From: an uncultured Lachnospiraceae bacterium
GTDB taxonomy: Bacteria > Bacillota > Clostridia > Lachnospirales > Lachnospiraceae
Assembly (NCBI GenBank): GCA_944383765.1
Contig: CALWQT010000002.1
Coordinates: 62,001-126,000, forward strand
DNA: 64,000 bases
Direction: 5' to 3'
The notes beneath the pieces are model-generated. The model was not told where the DNA came from, made no database searches, and saw only the letters and a list, made by a program, of their open reading frames with translations. The translations under genes were made by a program, and so were the position numbers. How positions within the stretch are numbered: the first letter of the stretch is position 1; each line of letters begins with the position of its first letter. Shown here piece by piece: positions 28,020-37,014 of this stretch.

Positions 28020-28049
28020 TTGCATGGGCTGGAAAATTAAGTCTATAAT
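28020..28049 (+). promoter_or_regulatory. Proximal sigma-A promoter of spo0A
   Basis: TTGCAT, 18-bp spacer, TATAAT. Transcription would start near 28056, leaving a 30-nt leader that includes GAGGAGG. Confidence 0.65.
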
Positions 28050-28085
28050 ACATCTGACAACAGGAATTTTGAGGAGGAAATGAGT

Positions 28086-28892
28086 ATGAATGAGTTAAAT
28101 ATCGCTATTGCTGATGATAATCCGCAGACCTTGCGTTTGCTTGGCGATATACTGGAGAATGAGGAAGGATTTCATGTCGTTGGCAGGGCGGAAAACGGCG
28201 AAGAAGCGTATGAGATGATCATGAAGACCAAACCGGATGTGGTACTTTTAGATATTATCATGCCACGGCTGGATGGAATTTCTGTGATGGAGCGGGTGAA
28301 AAAACAAAACAGCCTGGAAAAAATGCCTTCCTTCATTATGGTGACTGCGGCAGGCAGTGAGACGGTGACTGAGGAAGCATTTGCCAAAGGAGCGAATTAT
28401 TATATCATGAAGCCTTTCAGCAGGGAGGCCATCGTGGATAAAGTCCGCAGGATCGGAATGGGAGGAACGAAGGAAAAACAACTGCCGGGAGTAAGAAAGG
28501 TAGAGCCATATGTAAACCGGGAAGAATACATAGCTCAGAATCTGGAACATGATGTGACCCAGGTGCTGCATGAAATCGGGATTCCGGCACATATTAAAGG
28601 ATATCAGTATCTCAGAGATGCCATTGTCATATCGGTGGAGGAGCAGGAGATGCTTACTTCCGTGACTAAGATTCTGTATCCTACCATTGCCAAAAAACAC
28701 AAAACCACGCCCAGCAGAGTGGAGCGTGCCATCAGACATGCCATAGAAGTGGCATGGAGCAGAGGAAAGATGGATACCATCAATGAGATTTTTGGTTATA
28801 CCGTAAGTAATGGAAAGGGAAAGCCTACCAATTCAGAATTTATCGCACTGATTGCAGATAAGATCAGACTGGATTATAAGCGGCTTCCGTAG
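28086..28892 (+). CDS. spo0A: Sporulation master regulator Spo0A
   Basis: Response regulator that commits the cell to sporulation. The 268 residues have an N-terminal receiver with the acidic pocket DD (10-11), phospho-acceptor Asp56 (VVLLDIIMP) and the Lys in MKPFSR. The C-terminal Spo0A DNA-binding domain contains [24 protein letters not shown] sequence and [18 protein letters not shown]. The second ATG (28086) was chosen because AGGAGG is 8 nt upstream of it and only 2 nt upstream of the first. It stands alone between its own promoter and terminator. Confidence 0.96.
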   Translation: MNELNIAIADDNPQTLRLLGDILENEEGFHVVGRAENGEEAYEMIMKTKPDVVLLDIIMPRLDGISVMERVKKQNSLEKMPSFIMVTAAGSETVTEEAFAKGANYYIMKPFSREAIVDKVRRIGMGGTKEKQLPGVRKVEPYVNREEYIAQNLEHDVTQVLHEIGIPAHIKGYQYLRDAIVISVEEQEMLTSVTKILYPTIAKKHKTTPSRVERAIRHAIEVAWSRGKMDTINEIFGYTVSNGKGKPTNSEFIALIADKIRLDYKRLP

Positions 28893-28924
28893 AGAAATAT
28901 GGAGCAGTACAGGGAACCAATCAG

Positions 28925-28972
28925 ATAAGAGCAGCTTGGAGGATTACCTTCACTCTGCTCTTATTCTTTTTC
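28925..28972 (+). terminator. Intrinsic terminator after spo0A
   Basis: Stem ATAAGAGCAG / CTGCTCTTAT with a ~20-nt loop, then TCTTTTTCTG. Confidence 0.8.
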
Positions 28973-28981
28973 TGATTTTGG

Positions 28982-29010
28982 TTGCCCTGTGCATGGCTTT
29001 ATTGTATACT
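28982..29010 (+). promoter_or_regulatory. Putative sigma-A promoter of glgA
   Basis: TTGCCC, 17-bp spacer, TATACT. It lies about 50 bp upstream of the glgA start. Confidence 0.55.
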
Positions 29011-29061
29011 ATATATAGTGCAGCCTGCACAAAGTGGGTATGACTAAAGGAGGGGGTTCCT

Positions 29062-30507
29062 ATGAAAAAAATATTATTCGTAGCTTCTGAAGCAGTGCCG
29101 TTTATCAAAACGGGAGGCCTGGCAGATGTAGTGGGGTCACTGCCGAAATGTTTTGATAAAGAATATTTTGATGTTCGTGTTATGATTCCCAAATATCTCT
29201 GCATCAAGGAAGAGTGGAGAAACCGCATGACATATGTGGATCATTTCTATATGAATTATCTGGGAGTGAGCCAGTATGTGGGAATCCTCCAGTACGAATA
29301 TGAAGGAATTACCTACTATTTTATTGATAACGAAGGATATTTCTGGGGTTCCAAACCCTATGGGGACTGGTATTATGATCTGGAGAAATTCTCCTTTTTC
29401 TGTAATGCGGCGCTTTCAGCCCTTCCGGTCATCGGCTTCCAGCCTGACATCGTTCACTGCCATGACTGGCAGACAGGACTGATTCCCGTATATCTGAAGG
29501 ACAGGTTCCGGGGCGGTGAATTCTTCCGTAATATGAAATCGGTGATCACCATACACAATCTGAAATTCCAGGGTGTATGGGATGTGAAGACGATCCAGAG
29601 ATTTTCCATGCTTCCGGATTACTATTTCACCCCTGATAAACTGGAAGCATACAAAGACGGCAATCTGCTGAAGGGAGGCATTGTCTACGCCGATGCCATT
29701 ACGACTGTCAGCAATACGTATGCGGAAGAGATCAAAATGCCGTTTTACGGAGAAGGACTGGACGGCCTGATGCGTGCCAGGGCAGGAAGCCTTAGGGGAA
29801 TCGTCAATGGAATTGATTATGATGAGTTTAATCCGGAGACGGATAAATATATTGCTCAGAATTATAATGCTAAGACGTTCCGCAAGGAAAAAGGAAAGAA
29901 TAAAACAGCCCTGCAGGCTCAGCTGGGACTTCCGGTTGATGAGAAGAAATTCATGGTGGGAATCGTATCCCGTCTGACAGACCAGAAAGGGCTGGATCTG
30001 ATCCAGTGCGTGATGGATGAGATGTGTACGGATGATATGCAGCTGGTAATTCTGGGAACCGGGGAGGAACGGTATGAAAATATGTTCCGCCACTACGACT
30101 GGAAATATCATGACAGAGTGTCGGCACAGATTTATTATTCAGAAGAAATGTCCCACAGGATTTATGCAGCCTGCGATGCATTTCTGATGCCGTCCCTGTT
30201 TGAACCTTGTGGTTTATCTCAGTTAATGGCGCTTCGTTACGGTACGGTGCCCATTGTCAGGGAGACTGGCGGCTTGAAGGATACGGTGGAACCTTATAAT
30301 GAATACGAAAGCAGGGGAACCGGATTTTCTTTTGCTAATTATAATGCTCATGAAATGCTGGGAAGCATTCAGTATGCGAAGCATATATACTATAACAAAA
30401 AACGGGAATGGAATAAGATCATTGACAGAGGTATGGCAAAGGATTATTCCTGGAAGACTTCTGCAAGCAAATATCAGGAATTATATGACTGGCTGATCGG
30501 CTATTAA
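29062..30507 (+). CDS. glgA: Glycogen synthase (ADP-glucose, GT5)
   Basis: Extends alpha-1,4-glucan chains from ADP-glucose. The 481 residues show the N-terminal KTGGLADVVGSLPK motif (ADP-glucose binding), HCHDWQTGL, VSRLTDQKGLDL and the GT-B C-terminal ESCGLSQL-type motif (PSLFEPCGLSQLMALRYG). It is a lone gene here: glgB, glgC and glgD are not in the window. AAGGAGGGGG precedes the start. Confidence 0.95.
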   Translation: MKKILFVASEAVPFIKTGGLADVVGSLPKCFDKEYFDVRVMIPKYLCIKEEWRNRMTYVDHFYMNYLGVSQYVGILQYEYEGITYYFIDNEGYFWGSKPYGDWYYDLEKFSFFCNAALSALPVIGFQPDIVHCHDWQTGLIPVYLKDRFRGGEFFRNMKSVITIHNLKFQGVWDVKTIQRFSMLPDYYFTPDKLEAYKDGNLLKGGIVYADAITTVSNTYAEEIKMPFYGEGLDGLMRARAGSLRGIVNGIDYDEFNPETDKYIAQNYNAKTFRKEKGKNKTALQAQLGLPVDEKKFMVGIVSRLTDQKGLDLIQCVMDEMCTDDMQLVILGTGEERYENMFRHYDWKYHDRVSAQIYYSEEMSHRIYAACDAFLMPSLFEPCGLSQLMALRYGTVPIVRETGGLKDTVEPYNEYESRGTGFSFANYNAHEMLGSIQYAKHIYYNKKREWNKIIDRGMAKDYSWKTSASKYQELYDWLIGY

Positions 30508-30608
30508 ATTCCCGGCCGGAACCAGACAGGCAGTTGTTCCATTATCATCTGGGACTGGAGGAACGGAAAGGATTCCGGTCCTGCAGAAAGACAATACAGG
30601 AGAAGAAC

Positions 30609-31070
30609 ATGGCAGTTTGGAATGAATTACGAAGCAATCAGATGCTGATGAGCGCAGTGGTGGGCTGGGTCGTGGCTCAGGTACTGAAGACGCTCATCGA
30701 TATGTGGCTGAACAAGAGTTTTTCGGCGGAACGGCTGGTAGGGTCGGGCGGTATGCCCAGTTCCCACTCTTCTACGGTGTGTGCGCTGGTGACAGCAGCT
30801 GCTTATACCTATGGGTTGGAATCTGCTGAATTCGCAGTCAGTTTTGTACTGGCAGCGGTAGTAATGTATGATGCGATGGGAGTGCGCAGGGAGACGGGAA
30901 AGCAGGCAAAGCTGCTGAATATGATCATGGAGCAGCATTTTTTTTCATTTGATAATGAACTGTTCCAGAAAAGGCTGAAGGAGTTTGTGGGACATACACC
31001 GCTTCAGGTGGCGGCAGGAGCAGTTTTGGGAATCGTGATTGCTGTGATCATGGAACTGTTTTATGTGTAA
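30609..31070 (+). CDS. Divergent PAP2 family membrane protein (DUF212/YuiD-like)
   Basis: A 153-residue integral membrane protein with about four hydrophobic segments. The motif GSGGMPSSHSSTVCAL corresponds to the phosphatase motif of PAP2 enzymes, and VVMYDAMGVRRETGKQA to the family's second signature. The substrate is unknown; lipid phosphate or undecaprenyl-related roles are only inferred. The start at 30609 follows AGGAGAAGAAC; the longer frame from 30534 begins in the leader. Confidence 0.85.
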   Translation: MAVWNELRSNQMLMSAVVGWVVAQVLKTLIDMWLNKSFSAERLVGSGGMPSSHSSTVCALVTAAAYTYGLESAEFAVSFVLAAVVMYDAMGVRRETGKQAKLLNMIMEQHFFSFDNELFQKRLKEFVGHTPLQVAAGAVLGIVIAVIMELFYV

Positions 31071-31164
31071 GAAGCAGAGAGGCTGTGGCGAATGCAGGAG
31101 TATTTTCCACGGCCTTTTCTTTCTTGTGTTCAGACAGAATGAAAGATACGAAGGAGACAGAAAC

Positions 31165-31752
31165 ATGAAGATAATATTGGCATCCGCATCACCCAGGAGA
31201 AAAGAACTTCTGGGACAGATCGGATTAGAGACGGAGATCGTGCCCAGTAAAGTAGAGGAGCAGGTGACTACGGATATTCCGGAAGATGTAGTGGTGGAAT
31301 TGTCCAGGCAGAAAGCGGAAGATGTGGCAGCCGGGATACAGGAGAACGATATTCTGGTAATCGGTGCAGATACGGTAGTTTCTGCGTCAGGGAAGATTCT
31401 GGGAAAGCCGGGTTCTGTAGAAGAAGCAGCCGAGATGATCAGGAGGCTGGCCGGAAAGACCCACCAGGTATATACCGGCGTTACCTTGATCTGCCGGGAT
31501 CAGCAGGGAAGAGAAAAAACAGTATCTTTTTCAGAAAAAACAGACGTATCGGTGTATCCTATGAGTGAAAAAGAGATTATGGATTATGCGGCGTGCGGAG
31601 AACCTATGGATAAAGCGGGAGCCTATGGGATACAGGGGAAGTTTGCTGCTTACATCCAGGGGATTCAAGGGGATTACAGCAATGTGGTAGGGCTTCCCGT
31701 AGGACGTCTCTATCAGGAAATCAAGAAGATCAGGGAGGCCAGATATGATTAA
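31165..31752 (+). CDS. maf: Maf-like nucleotide pyrophosphatase
   Basis: House-cleaning enzyme that hydrolyses non-canonical dTTP/UTP-type nucleotides; overexpression arrests septation in Bacillus. The 195 residues show the N-terminal ASASPRRKELL, VIGADTVVS (metal/substrate) and YGIQGKFAAYIQGIQGDYSNVVGLP. The start at 31165 follows AAGGAGACAGAAAC. The last 8 bases overlap the HAD hydrolase gene. Confidence 0.93.
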   Translation: MKIILASASPRRKELLGQIGLETEIVPSKVEEQVTTDIPEDVVVELSRQKAEDVAAGIQENDILVIGADTVVSASGKILGKPGSVEEAAEMIRRLAGKTHQVYTGVTLICRDQQGREKTVSFSEKTDVSVYPMSEKEIMDYAACGEPMDKAGAYGIQGKFAAYIQGIQGDYSNVVGLPVGRLYQEIKKIREARYD

Positions 31753-32530
31753 ACTGATTGTGTCAGATATAGACGGGACCCTTCTTACAGAAGGAACCCA
31801 TGAATTGAAACCGGAGTTTTTTGAAGTGCTGTTGAAATTGCGCAGCAAGGGAATTCAGTTTGCCGCGGCAAGCGGCAGACACTGGATCAGCATTGACCGT
31901 CTGTTCCAGCCTGTGAAGGAAAAGATTTTTTATATTGCAGACAATGGTTCTTACATAGGAACCTATAACCGCCAGCTGTTTACTTTTGCGCCTCCGAAAG
32001 ATGTTTTGGACCAGCTGATCCGGGATGTGCGGACCATGGATGGAATGGATCTGGTGGCAAGCTGCAGGGATGCTGTTTATATGGAACATAAAGGAGGAGA
32101 ATGCTGGGACTGGCTGATTCATGGGTATCAGTATAAGCTGAATTATGTAGAGGACCTGACAGCCATGGAGCCGGAAATTACGAAAATGGCGGTGTACCGC
32201 TCCAAAGATATTGAACCGTCTACGAAAGGCCTGAGAGAAAAATACGGTGACAAACTGAAGATGTCCATATCCGGGGGCCCATGGCTGGATATTATGGAAA
32301 AAACAGTCAATAAAGGAGCAGCTGTGAAAACGCTTCAGGAGAGCCTGGATATCAGCCCCAGGGAGACGATGGTATTTGGTGATCAGATGAACGATGTGGA
32401 GATGCTGAAGCAGGCTTATTATAGTTTTGCAGTGGGAGGAGCCCGCAGGGAAGTAAAAGAAGCGGCCAGATTTCAGACAGACCTGACAGAACAGGATGGT
32501 GTGCTGAAGGTGTTGAAAACATTATTATAA
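31745..32530 (+). CDS. Cof-type HAD-IIB sugar-phosphate phosphatase family protein
   Basis: A 261-residue HAD-superfamily hydrolase with motif I DIDGTLL (nucleophile and acid/base Asp), motif II (AASGRHW) and motif IV GDQMNDVEML. The type IIB cap is between motifs II and III. Family members dephosphorylate sugar phosphates or flavin precursors; the substrate cannot be read from sequence. It is translationally coupled to maf. Confidence 0.9.
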   Translation: MIKLIVSDIDGTLLTEGTHELKPEFFEVLLKLRSKGIQFAAASGRHWISIDRLFQPVKEKIFYIADNGSYIGTYNRQLFTFAPPKDVLDQLIRDVRTMDGMDLVASCRDAVYMEHKGGECWDWLIHGYQYKLNYVEDLTAMEPEITKMAVYRSKDIEPSTKGLREKYGDKLKMSISGGPWLDIMEKTVNKGAAVKTLQESLDISPRETMVFGDQMNDVEMLKQAYYSFAVGGARREVKEAARFQTDLTEQDGVLKVLKTLL

Positions 32531-32596
32531 GGTGCTGGAACTTTTGTGGGAAATATGTTATCCTCATGGTAGACATAAATTAAAAGGAGTTTTAGA

Positions 32597-33568
32597 ATGA
32601 GATTTTTATATAGATGGAGATATGCAGCAGGAATCCTGGCAGCGGCTGTCATGCTTTCCGGCTGTCAGGGAGGAATACCCATTATTTCCCAGGGAAAAGC
32701 GGTAGAAGGATACAGTTTGCCCCAGGCTATGATCGTAGCGGCTACAGAGAGGAACCGTTATGAAAATATTTATTCGGACCAGATATGGGGAGTAGCGGTA
32801 GACGATCAGGGGAAGACCATGGAGAGCTACATGAAAGAGCAGGTGGAAAGTTTTTTAACAAAACTGAAGACCATAAGTCTTTTAGCAGAAGAGAAAGAAA
32901 TCCAGCTGGACGGGGCAGAGCAGGGGAAAGTTGCCCAGCTGGCGGAAGAATATTATCAGGGTCTGACAGAAGGGGATATCGCCTATATGGGAGCCACACA
33001 GGAAGATGTACAGACTATGTATGGGGAATACTGTCTGGCAAATAAAGTGGTGACAGAGCTGACAAAAGATATTGATCTGGAAGTGAGTGACAGTGAGGCC
33101 AAGGTGATTGAACTGCAGCAGATCGAGGTCTGGAATGAAGAAACGGCCAATGCAGTCTGGGAAAAAACCCAGGAAGAGGGAGCAGATTTTGAAGCCATTG
33201 CAGAAGAATATTCCCTGAATCCGGAAATCAACGTGAAACTGGCAAGGGGAGAAGGAGACAGTACCCTGGAAGAAGCGGCATTTGCCCTGCAGGCAGGAGA
33301 GACAAGCGGTGTGATCCAGACAGGACAGGTGTTTTATATTGTGAAGTGTATCAATGATTATGATGAAGAGGCGACCAGGGAAAGAAAAGCGGAACTGGAG
33401 GTGCAGAAGAAACAGCAGATTTTTCAGCAGATTTATGAAGAATTTGCCCAGACTCATTCCGTTACGTTTGCAGACGGTTTCTGGGACCAGGTGACCTTTA
33501 CCGGAACAGATACCTGTACATCAGGGAACTTTTTTGAATTATATGAAACGTATTTTCCGGCTTCTTAA
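32597..33568 (+). CDS. Peptidyl-prolyl isomerase lipoprotein (PrsA/SurA-like foldase)
   Basis: A 323-residue exported protein with a lipobox MLSGC (Cys23), so it is membrane-anchored outside the cell. The N-terminal half is helical and Glu-rich, as in SurA/PrsA chaperone domains. Residues ~175-260 (IELQQIEVWNE ... FEAIAEEYS ... LQAGETSGVIQTGQVFYIVKCI) look like a divergent parvulin (PpiC) domain. It probably assists folding of secreted proteins. It is monocistronic, with a strong terminator behind it. Confidence 0.82.
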   Translation: MRFLYRWRYAAGILAAAVMLSGCQGGIPIISQGKAVEGYSLPQAMIVAATERNRYENIYSDQIWGVAVDDQGKTMESYMKEQVESFLTKLKTISLLAEEKEIQLDGAEQGKVAQLAEEYYQGLTEGDIAYMGATQEDVQTMYGEYCLANKVVTELTKDIDLEVSDSEAKVIELQQIEVWNEETANAVWEKTQEEGADFEAIAEEYSLNPEINVKLARGEGDSTLEEAAFALQAGETSGVIQTGQVFYIVKCINDYDEEATRERKAELEVQKKQQIFQQIYEEFAQTHSVTFADGFWDQVTFTGTDTCTSGNFFELYETYFPAS

Positions 33569-33577
33569 AAGCTGGAT

Positions 33578-33625
33578 AAAACAGCCGGGGCGGCAGATCT
33601 GTATCTGCCGCCCCGGCTGTTTTTA
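33578..33625. terminator. Bidirectional intrinsic terminator
   Basis: A 20-bp near-perfect GC-rich inverted repeat (AAACAGCCGGGGCGGCAGAT and its complement) with an A-tract and a T-tract on its two sides. It separates the convergent foldase and M18 peptidase genes. Confidence 0.95.
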
Positions 33626-33645
33626 ATTCCCGCATTATGGAGAAG

Positions 33646-34935
33646 TTAATGAAAGAATACTCTGCAAAGTTCTGCAAGGGCTGCCATATCAGAAGCTCCC
33701 ATGGTTTCTCTGGCAGAGTGCATGGCTAAAATCGGTACTCCGATATCGGCGGTAGGAATATTCAGACAGCCACAGGAAATGGCTCCCAGCGTGGAACCTC
33801 CTGGAATATCGGAGCGATTGGAATATTTTTTGTAGGGGATATGACCGGCAAGACACAGGCTTTCCACCACGCTGACTGCCCGGGCATCAGTGGCGTAAGA
33901 CTGGCGGGCCGCCATTTTGATGGCTACCCCGTCTCCCAGATAGATCTTGTTGGTGATATCATTTTTTTCTTCATGATTGGGGTGGAGGGCATGAGCCACA
34001 TCCATGGAAAGCAGGAAGCCGGAAAACAAAGCATCCGTCAGGTAGTCTTCCAGTCCCAGGCTTTTATAGATTTTTCCCAGAATACGCTCCGCCAGAGGAG
34101 ATGCGGCTCCCTGTTTTGTGTGGCTTCCGATTTCCTCGTTGTCATAGATGGCGATCACATTCAAGCCGTTTTCCCGGTTTCCTGCGGTAATCCCACAAAG
34201 GGCAGCCTGGACAGACGTGATATTGTCCAGACGTGGAGAAGAGAAAAATTCCTGATTCATACCAAAAGACATCCCTTCTTCTTTACAGTAGAGAAAGAGT
34301 TCATAATCCAGGATGTCAGCCGGGTCGGTCTGTATCTCCTGGCTGAGAAGTTTCAGGAAAAATCCGTCCCGGTTAAGGCTTTCATCCAGCCGTGCGATCA
34401 GCGGCAGAAGGTCTTTCTGAGGATTCAGGGCAACACCCTGGTTGGTTTCCCGGTTCATATGGATTGCCAGGTTAGGGATTGTGAGAAGAGGACGTCCAAA
34501 ATCAACGAATATGGTGTTCGGGTTAAAGGGCGTATCTCCTTTGGTGCAGACTTTGCCAGCAATGGAAAGGGGACGGTCCAGCCAGGAAGAAAAGATAGGG
34601 CCTCCGTAAACTTCCACATTCAGTTTGCCATATGTTCCGGAAGTTACCTCTGGGGACGGTTTCAGTTTAAAACAGGGCCAGTCCGTATGGGCAGCCGCCA
34701 TGCGGATGGTGGAATGCCGGTCCATATCTTTCCCAACCGTGAATGCGAATAGCGTAGAATCAAAAACAGGGACATAATAGGAATGGCCCCGGATAAGAGA
34801 CCAGTCTCCTGTCAGTTCCAGTTTGGAAAAACCAGCTTCTATCAATTGGCGTTCCGCTTCCAGAATACAATGATAGGGAGAAACGGATTTGTCGGCTGTT
34901 TGCTTTAAGAGGGATAAATCTTGCTTGATATCCAT
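33646..34935 (-). CDS. M18 family aminopeptidase
   Basis: A 429-residue dizinc aminopeptidase of family M18 (aspartyl-aminopeptidase/ApeB-like), removing N-terminal acidic or neutral residues in the cytosol. Metal-site sequences: MAAAHTDWPCFKLKP (His, Asp), YDNEEIGSHTKQGAASPL (Glu, Glu) and the C-terminal LAMHSARETM (His). No export signal is present. It is the last ordinary gene before the AT-rich block. Confidence 0.93.
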   Translation of the reverse strand: MDIKQDLSLLKQTADKSVSPYHCILEAERQLIEAGFSKLELTGDWSLIRGHSYYVPVFDSTLFAFTVGKDMDRHSTIRMAAAHTDWPCFKLKPSPEVTSGTYGKLNVEVYGGPIFSSWLDRPLSIAGKVCTKGDTPFNPNTIFVDFGRPLLTIPNLAIHMNRETNQGVALNPQKDLLPLIARLDESLNRDGFFLKLLSQEIQTDPADILDYELFLYCKEEGMSFGMNQEFFSSPRLDNITSVQAALCGITAGNRENGLNVIAIYDNEEIGSHTKQGAASPLAERILGKIYKSLGLEDYLTDALFSGFLLSMDVAHALHPNHEEKNDITNKIYLGDGVAIKMAARQSYATDARAVSVVESLCLAGHIPYKKYSNRSDIPGGSTLGAISCGCLNIPTADIGVPILAMHSARETMGASDMAALAELCRVFFH

Positions 34936-34983
34936 AATGATTGCCTCCTGTGATCTGTAAAATCAGGTAAAACCTATATGGGG

Positions 34984-34992
34984 AGTATAGCA
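34984..34992 (-). promoter_or_regulatory. Extended -10 promoter element of the M18 gene
   Basis: Minus-strand TGC-TATACT, about 50 bp upstream of the start. No good -35 at 17 bp (only a T-run), so it is a -10-driven candidate. Confidence 0.45.
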
Positions 34993-35179
34993 TAAAAGAA
35001 AGAGATAAAAAATAGTTTTTCTTTAATATTGTTTATAGGAAGATAGCAGAAAAATATCAGAAAAGTGAAAAATATAGCATAAAATTTTACAGTATCTTAA
35101 AAACAGAATCGATATAATATAGGAAACTTATAATGGTATCAAGATGATAAAAAGAGTATGGAAAGGAAGTAGAAAACAG

Positions 35180-36862
35180 ATGAGAGCAAATGAAATCAAA
35201 GTTGCAGACTTATTAAAACAAATTTATGAAAATAACTATAAAAAGGGTGATGAAGAAAAAATTATTGCCATTGCTGAGAAATATAAAACCGAAAAAACCT
35301 TTCCTCGGCTGAATGAGAAAGATAACTTTTTGATTATATACCCTGATGCTATCAGGGAAAAGGGAAATTCTACATTAAAAACATTAAAAAGTTTTTTGGG
35401 GGAAAATGCGGATTTTATTAAAAACATACATTTGCTTCCTATGTTTGATTATACATCAGATGATGGATATGCAGTTAAAGATTATTTAAAAATCAGAGAG
35501 AATTGTGGAACATGGGAAGATGTGGAAAATCTGGGGAAGAGTTATGGGGTGATTATGGATTTGGTGATCAATCATGTGTCTTCTCAGAGCGAATGGCTGA
35601 AAAATTATTTGAATGGAGAGGAGGAATATAAAGACTTTTTTATAGAATATGATGACCAGTTTGATTTTTCGCATGTTGTGAGACCAAGAACCAGTCCATT
35701 ATTTCATACTTATGAAGGAAAAATAGGAAAAAAGAAATTGTGGACTACGTTTGGAGAGGATCAGGTGGATTTAAATTATGCCAATTACCAGGTCCTTTTA
35801 AAGATGTTGGAAGTCATTGGGGAGTACTTTCATCATGGGGCAAGATGCATTCGTTTGGATGCTGTCTGTTATCTTTGGAAAGAATCGGGAAGTAAATGCT
35901 GTAATTTGAAGAAGACACATATTGTGATTCAATTAATTCGATTATTTATGAATATGGTTTGTCCAGGGGCACTTTTACTTACTCAGACCAATGTAGAAGC
36001 AGAAGAAAATAAGAAGTATTTTGGAGATGGAAAAAATGAGGCGAATATGATTTATCAGTTTGTTCTTCCGCCCCTTGTAATGTATACTATTTTGAATGAA
36101 AATGCAGAAAAATTGTCTGAATGGGCAGGAACAATTAAGAAGATTTCAAATGAAACTACATTTTTCAATTTTCTTGGAGGACATGATGGGGTTGGATTAC
36201 GTCCGGTAAAAGGCATATTGACTTCTGATGAAATCATGGCTATGGCTGAAAATGTGCAGGCCCATGGAGGAAAAATATCCTGCAGTAGTACTGCAGAGGG
36301 AGAAAAGGAAATTTATGAATTAAATACAAATTATTTATCAGGATTGTCTAAAATAACAGATTCAGACGAAATTTGCAGGAAAAAGACTTTGGCGGCTCAT
36401 GCAATTTTAATTTCACTTATGGGGGTTCCGGCAATATATTATCACGCTCTTTTTGGATCAAGAAATGATTTGAAAGGAATGGAAGAAAGCAAAATGCCAA
36501 GGAGAATAAATAGGCAGAAATTCGAGAGAGATCATCTTGAAAAGCTGTTGCAGGAAGAAAAGATAAGAAGGGAAATATGGGAAGGAATCAGAGAACTTTT
36601 AGAAGTCAGGGCCCACTGTGAAGCGTTTGATCCATATAATCCGCAGAGAATTCTGAAAACAGACAAGCAGATTTTTGGTATAGAGCGTTGGTCTGAGAAT
36701 CAGGAGAAAAAATGCAGAGAAAAAGTTTTTGTAAATGTAAGCAGCAGTCAGAAAGAGGTGAAATTGGAACGGGATATTTATAGAGAAGAAATAACCGGAG
36801 AGGAGCTGACAGGAACGATTACATTAGAGCCTTACTCTTATATTTTCCTCAGAAAATTATAA
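35180..36862 (+). CDS. GH13_18-type sugar (sucrose/glucosylglycerate) phosphorylase homologue with Gln at the acid/base position
   Basis: A 560-residue cytosolic TIM-barrel protein. HLLPMFDYTSDDGYAVKDY and INHVSSQS are typical of GH13 subfamily 18 phosphorylases, which split alpha-glucosides with phosphate. The nucleophile Asp is kept in IRLDAV (about residue 227) and the third carboxylate in GGHDG (about 336). The acid/base Glu, normally TETN, is Gln here: LTQTN, codon CAG at 35984-35986. The rest of that block (YFGDGKNEANMIYQF) is intact. The enzyme may be inactive, altered in mechanism, or a sugar-binding regulator. The start was placed at MRANEIK, where the family N-terminus begins; an ATG at 35144 is in frame. 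A TATAAT at 35113-35118 may serve as -10. AT-rich codon use differs from the flanks. Confidence 0.85.
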   Translation: MRANEIKVADLLKQIYENNYKKGDEEKIIAIAEKYKTEKTFPRLNEKDNFLIIYPDAIREKGNSTLKTLKSFLGENADFIKNIHLLPMFDYTSDDGYAVKDYLKIRENCGTWEDVENLGKSYGVIMDLVINHVSSQSEWLKNYLNGEEEYKDFFIEYDDQFDFSHVVRPRTSPLFHTYEGKIGKKKLWTTFGEDQVDLNYANYQVLLKMLEVIGEYFHHGARCIRLDAVCYLWKESGSKCCNLKKTHIVIQLIRLFMNMVCPGALLLTQTNVEAEENKKYFGDGKNEANMIYQFVLPPLVMYTILNENAEKLSEWAGTIKKISNETTFFNFLGGHDGVGLRPVKGILTSDEIMAMAENVQAHGGKISCSSTAEGEKEIYELNTNYLSGLSKITDSDEICRKKTLAAHAILISLMGVPAIYYHALFGSRNDLKGMEESKMPRRINRQKFERDHLEKLLQEEKIRREIWEGIRELLEVRAHCEAFDPYNPQRILKTDKQIFGIERWSENQEKKCREKVFVNVSSSQKEVKLERDIYREEITGEELTGTITLEPYSYIFLRKL

Positions 36863-36880
36863 AAAAAGACAAAAATTTTG

Positions 36881-36927
36881 ATAAGCGGATAAAAACAAAC
36901 AATAATTTCAAAATAAGCAGTCAAAAA
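36881..36927 (+). repeat. Pair of direct repeats upstream of the importer operon
   Basis: ATAAGCGGATAAAAA (from 36881) and ATAAGCAGTCAAAAA (from 36913) begin 32 bp apart, close to three helical turns. They lie in the 152-bp gap before the binding-protein gene, where no good sigma-A promoter is visible. This arrangement would suit an AraC-type activator such as the response regulator encoded downstream. Confidence 0.35.
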
Positions 36928-37014
36928 AATGTAAATAATGACAAGGTAATTTATGTAAAAAAAATATAAAGAGAGATACTATATAGAAAAGTTAAAGAAA
37001 AGGAGTAATGAGGT

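Noticed and set aside
27766..28083. Overlapping small open frames of 105 and 71 codons in the spoIVB-spo0A gap
   Set aside because: They lack ribosome sites, are Lys/Arg-rich low-complexity translations of A-rich DNA, and run through the spo0A promoter and Spo0A-box-like sites.
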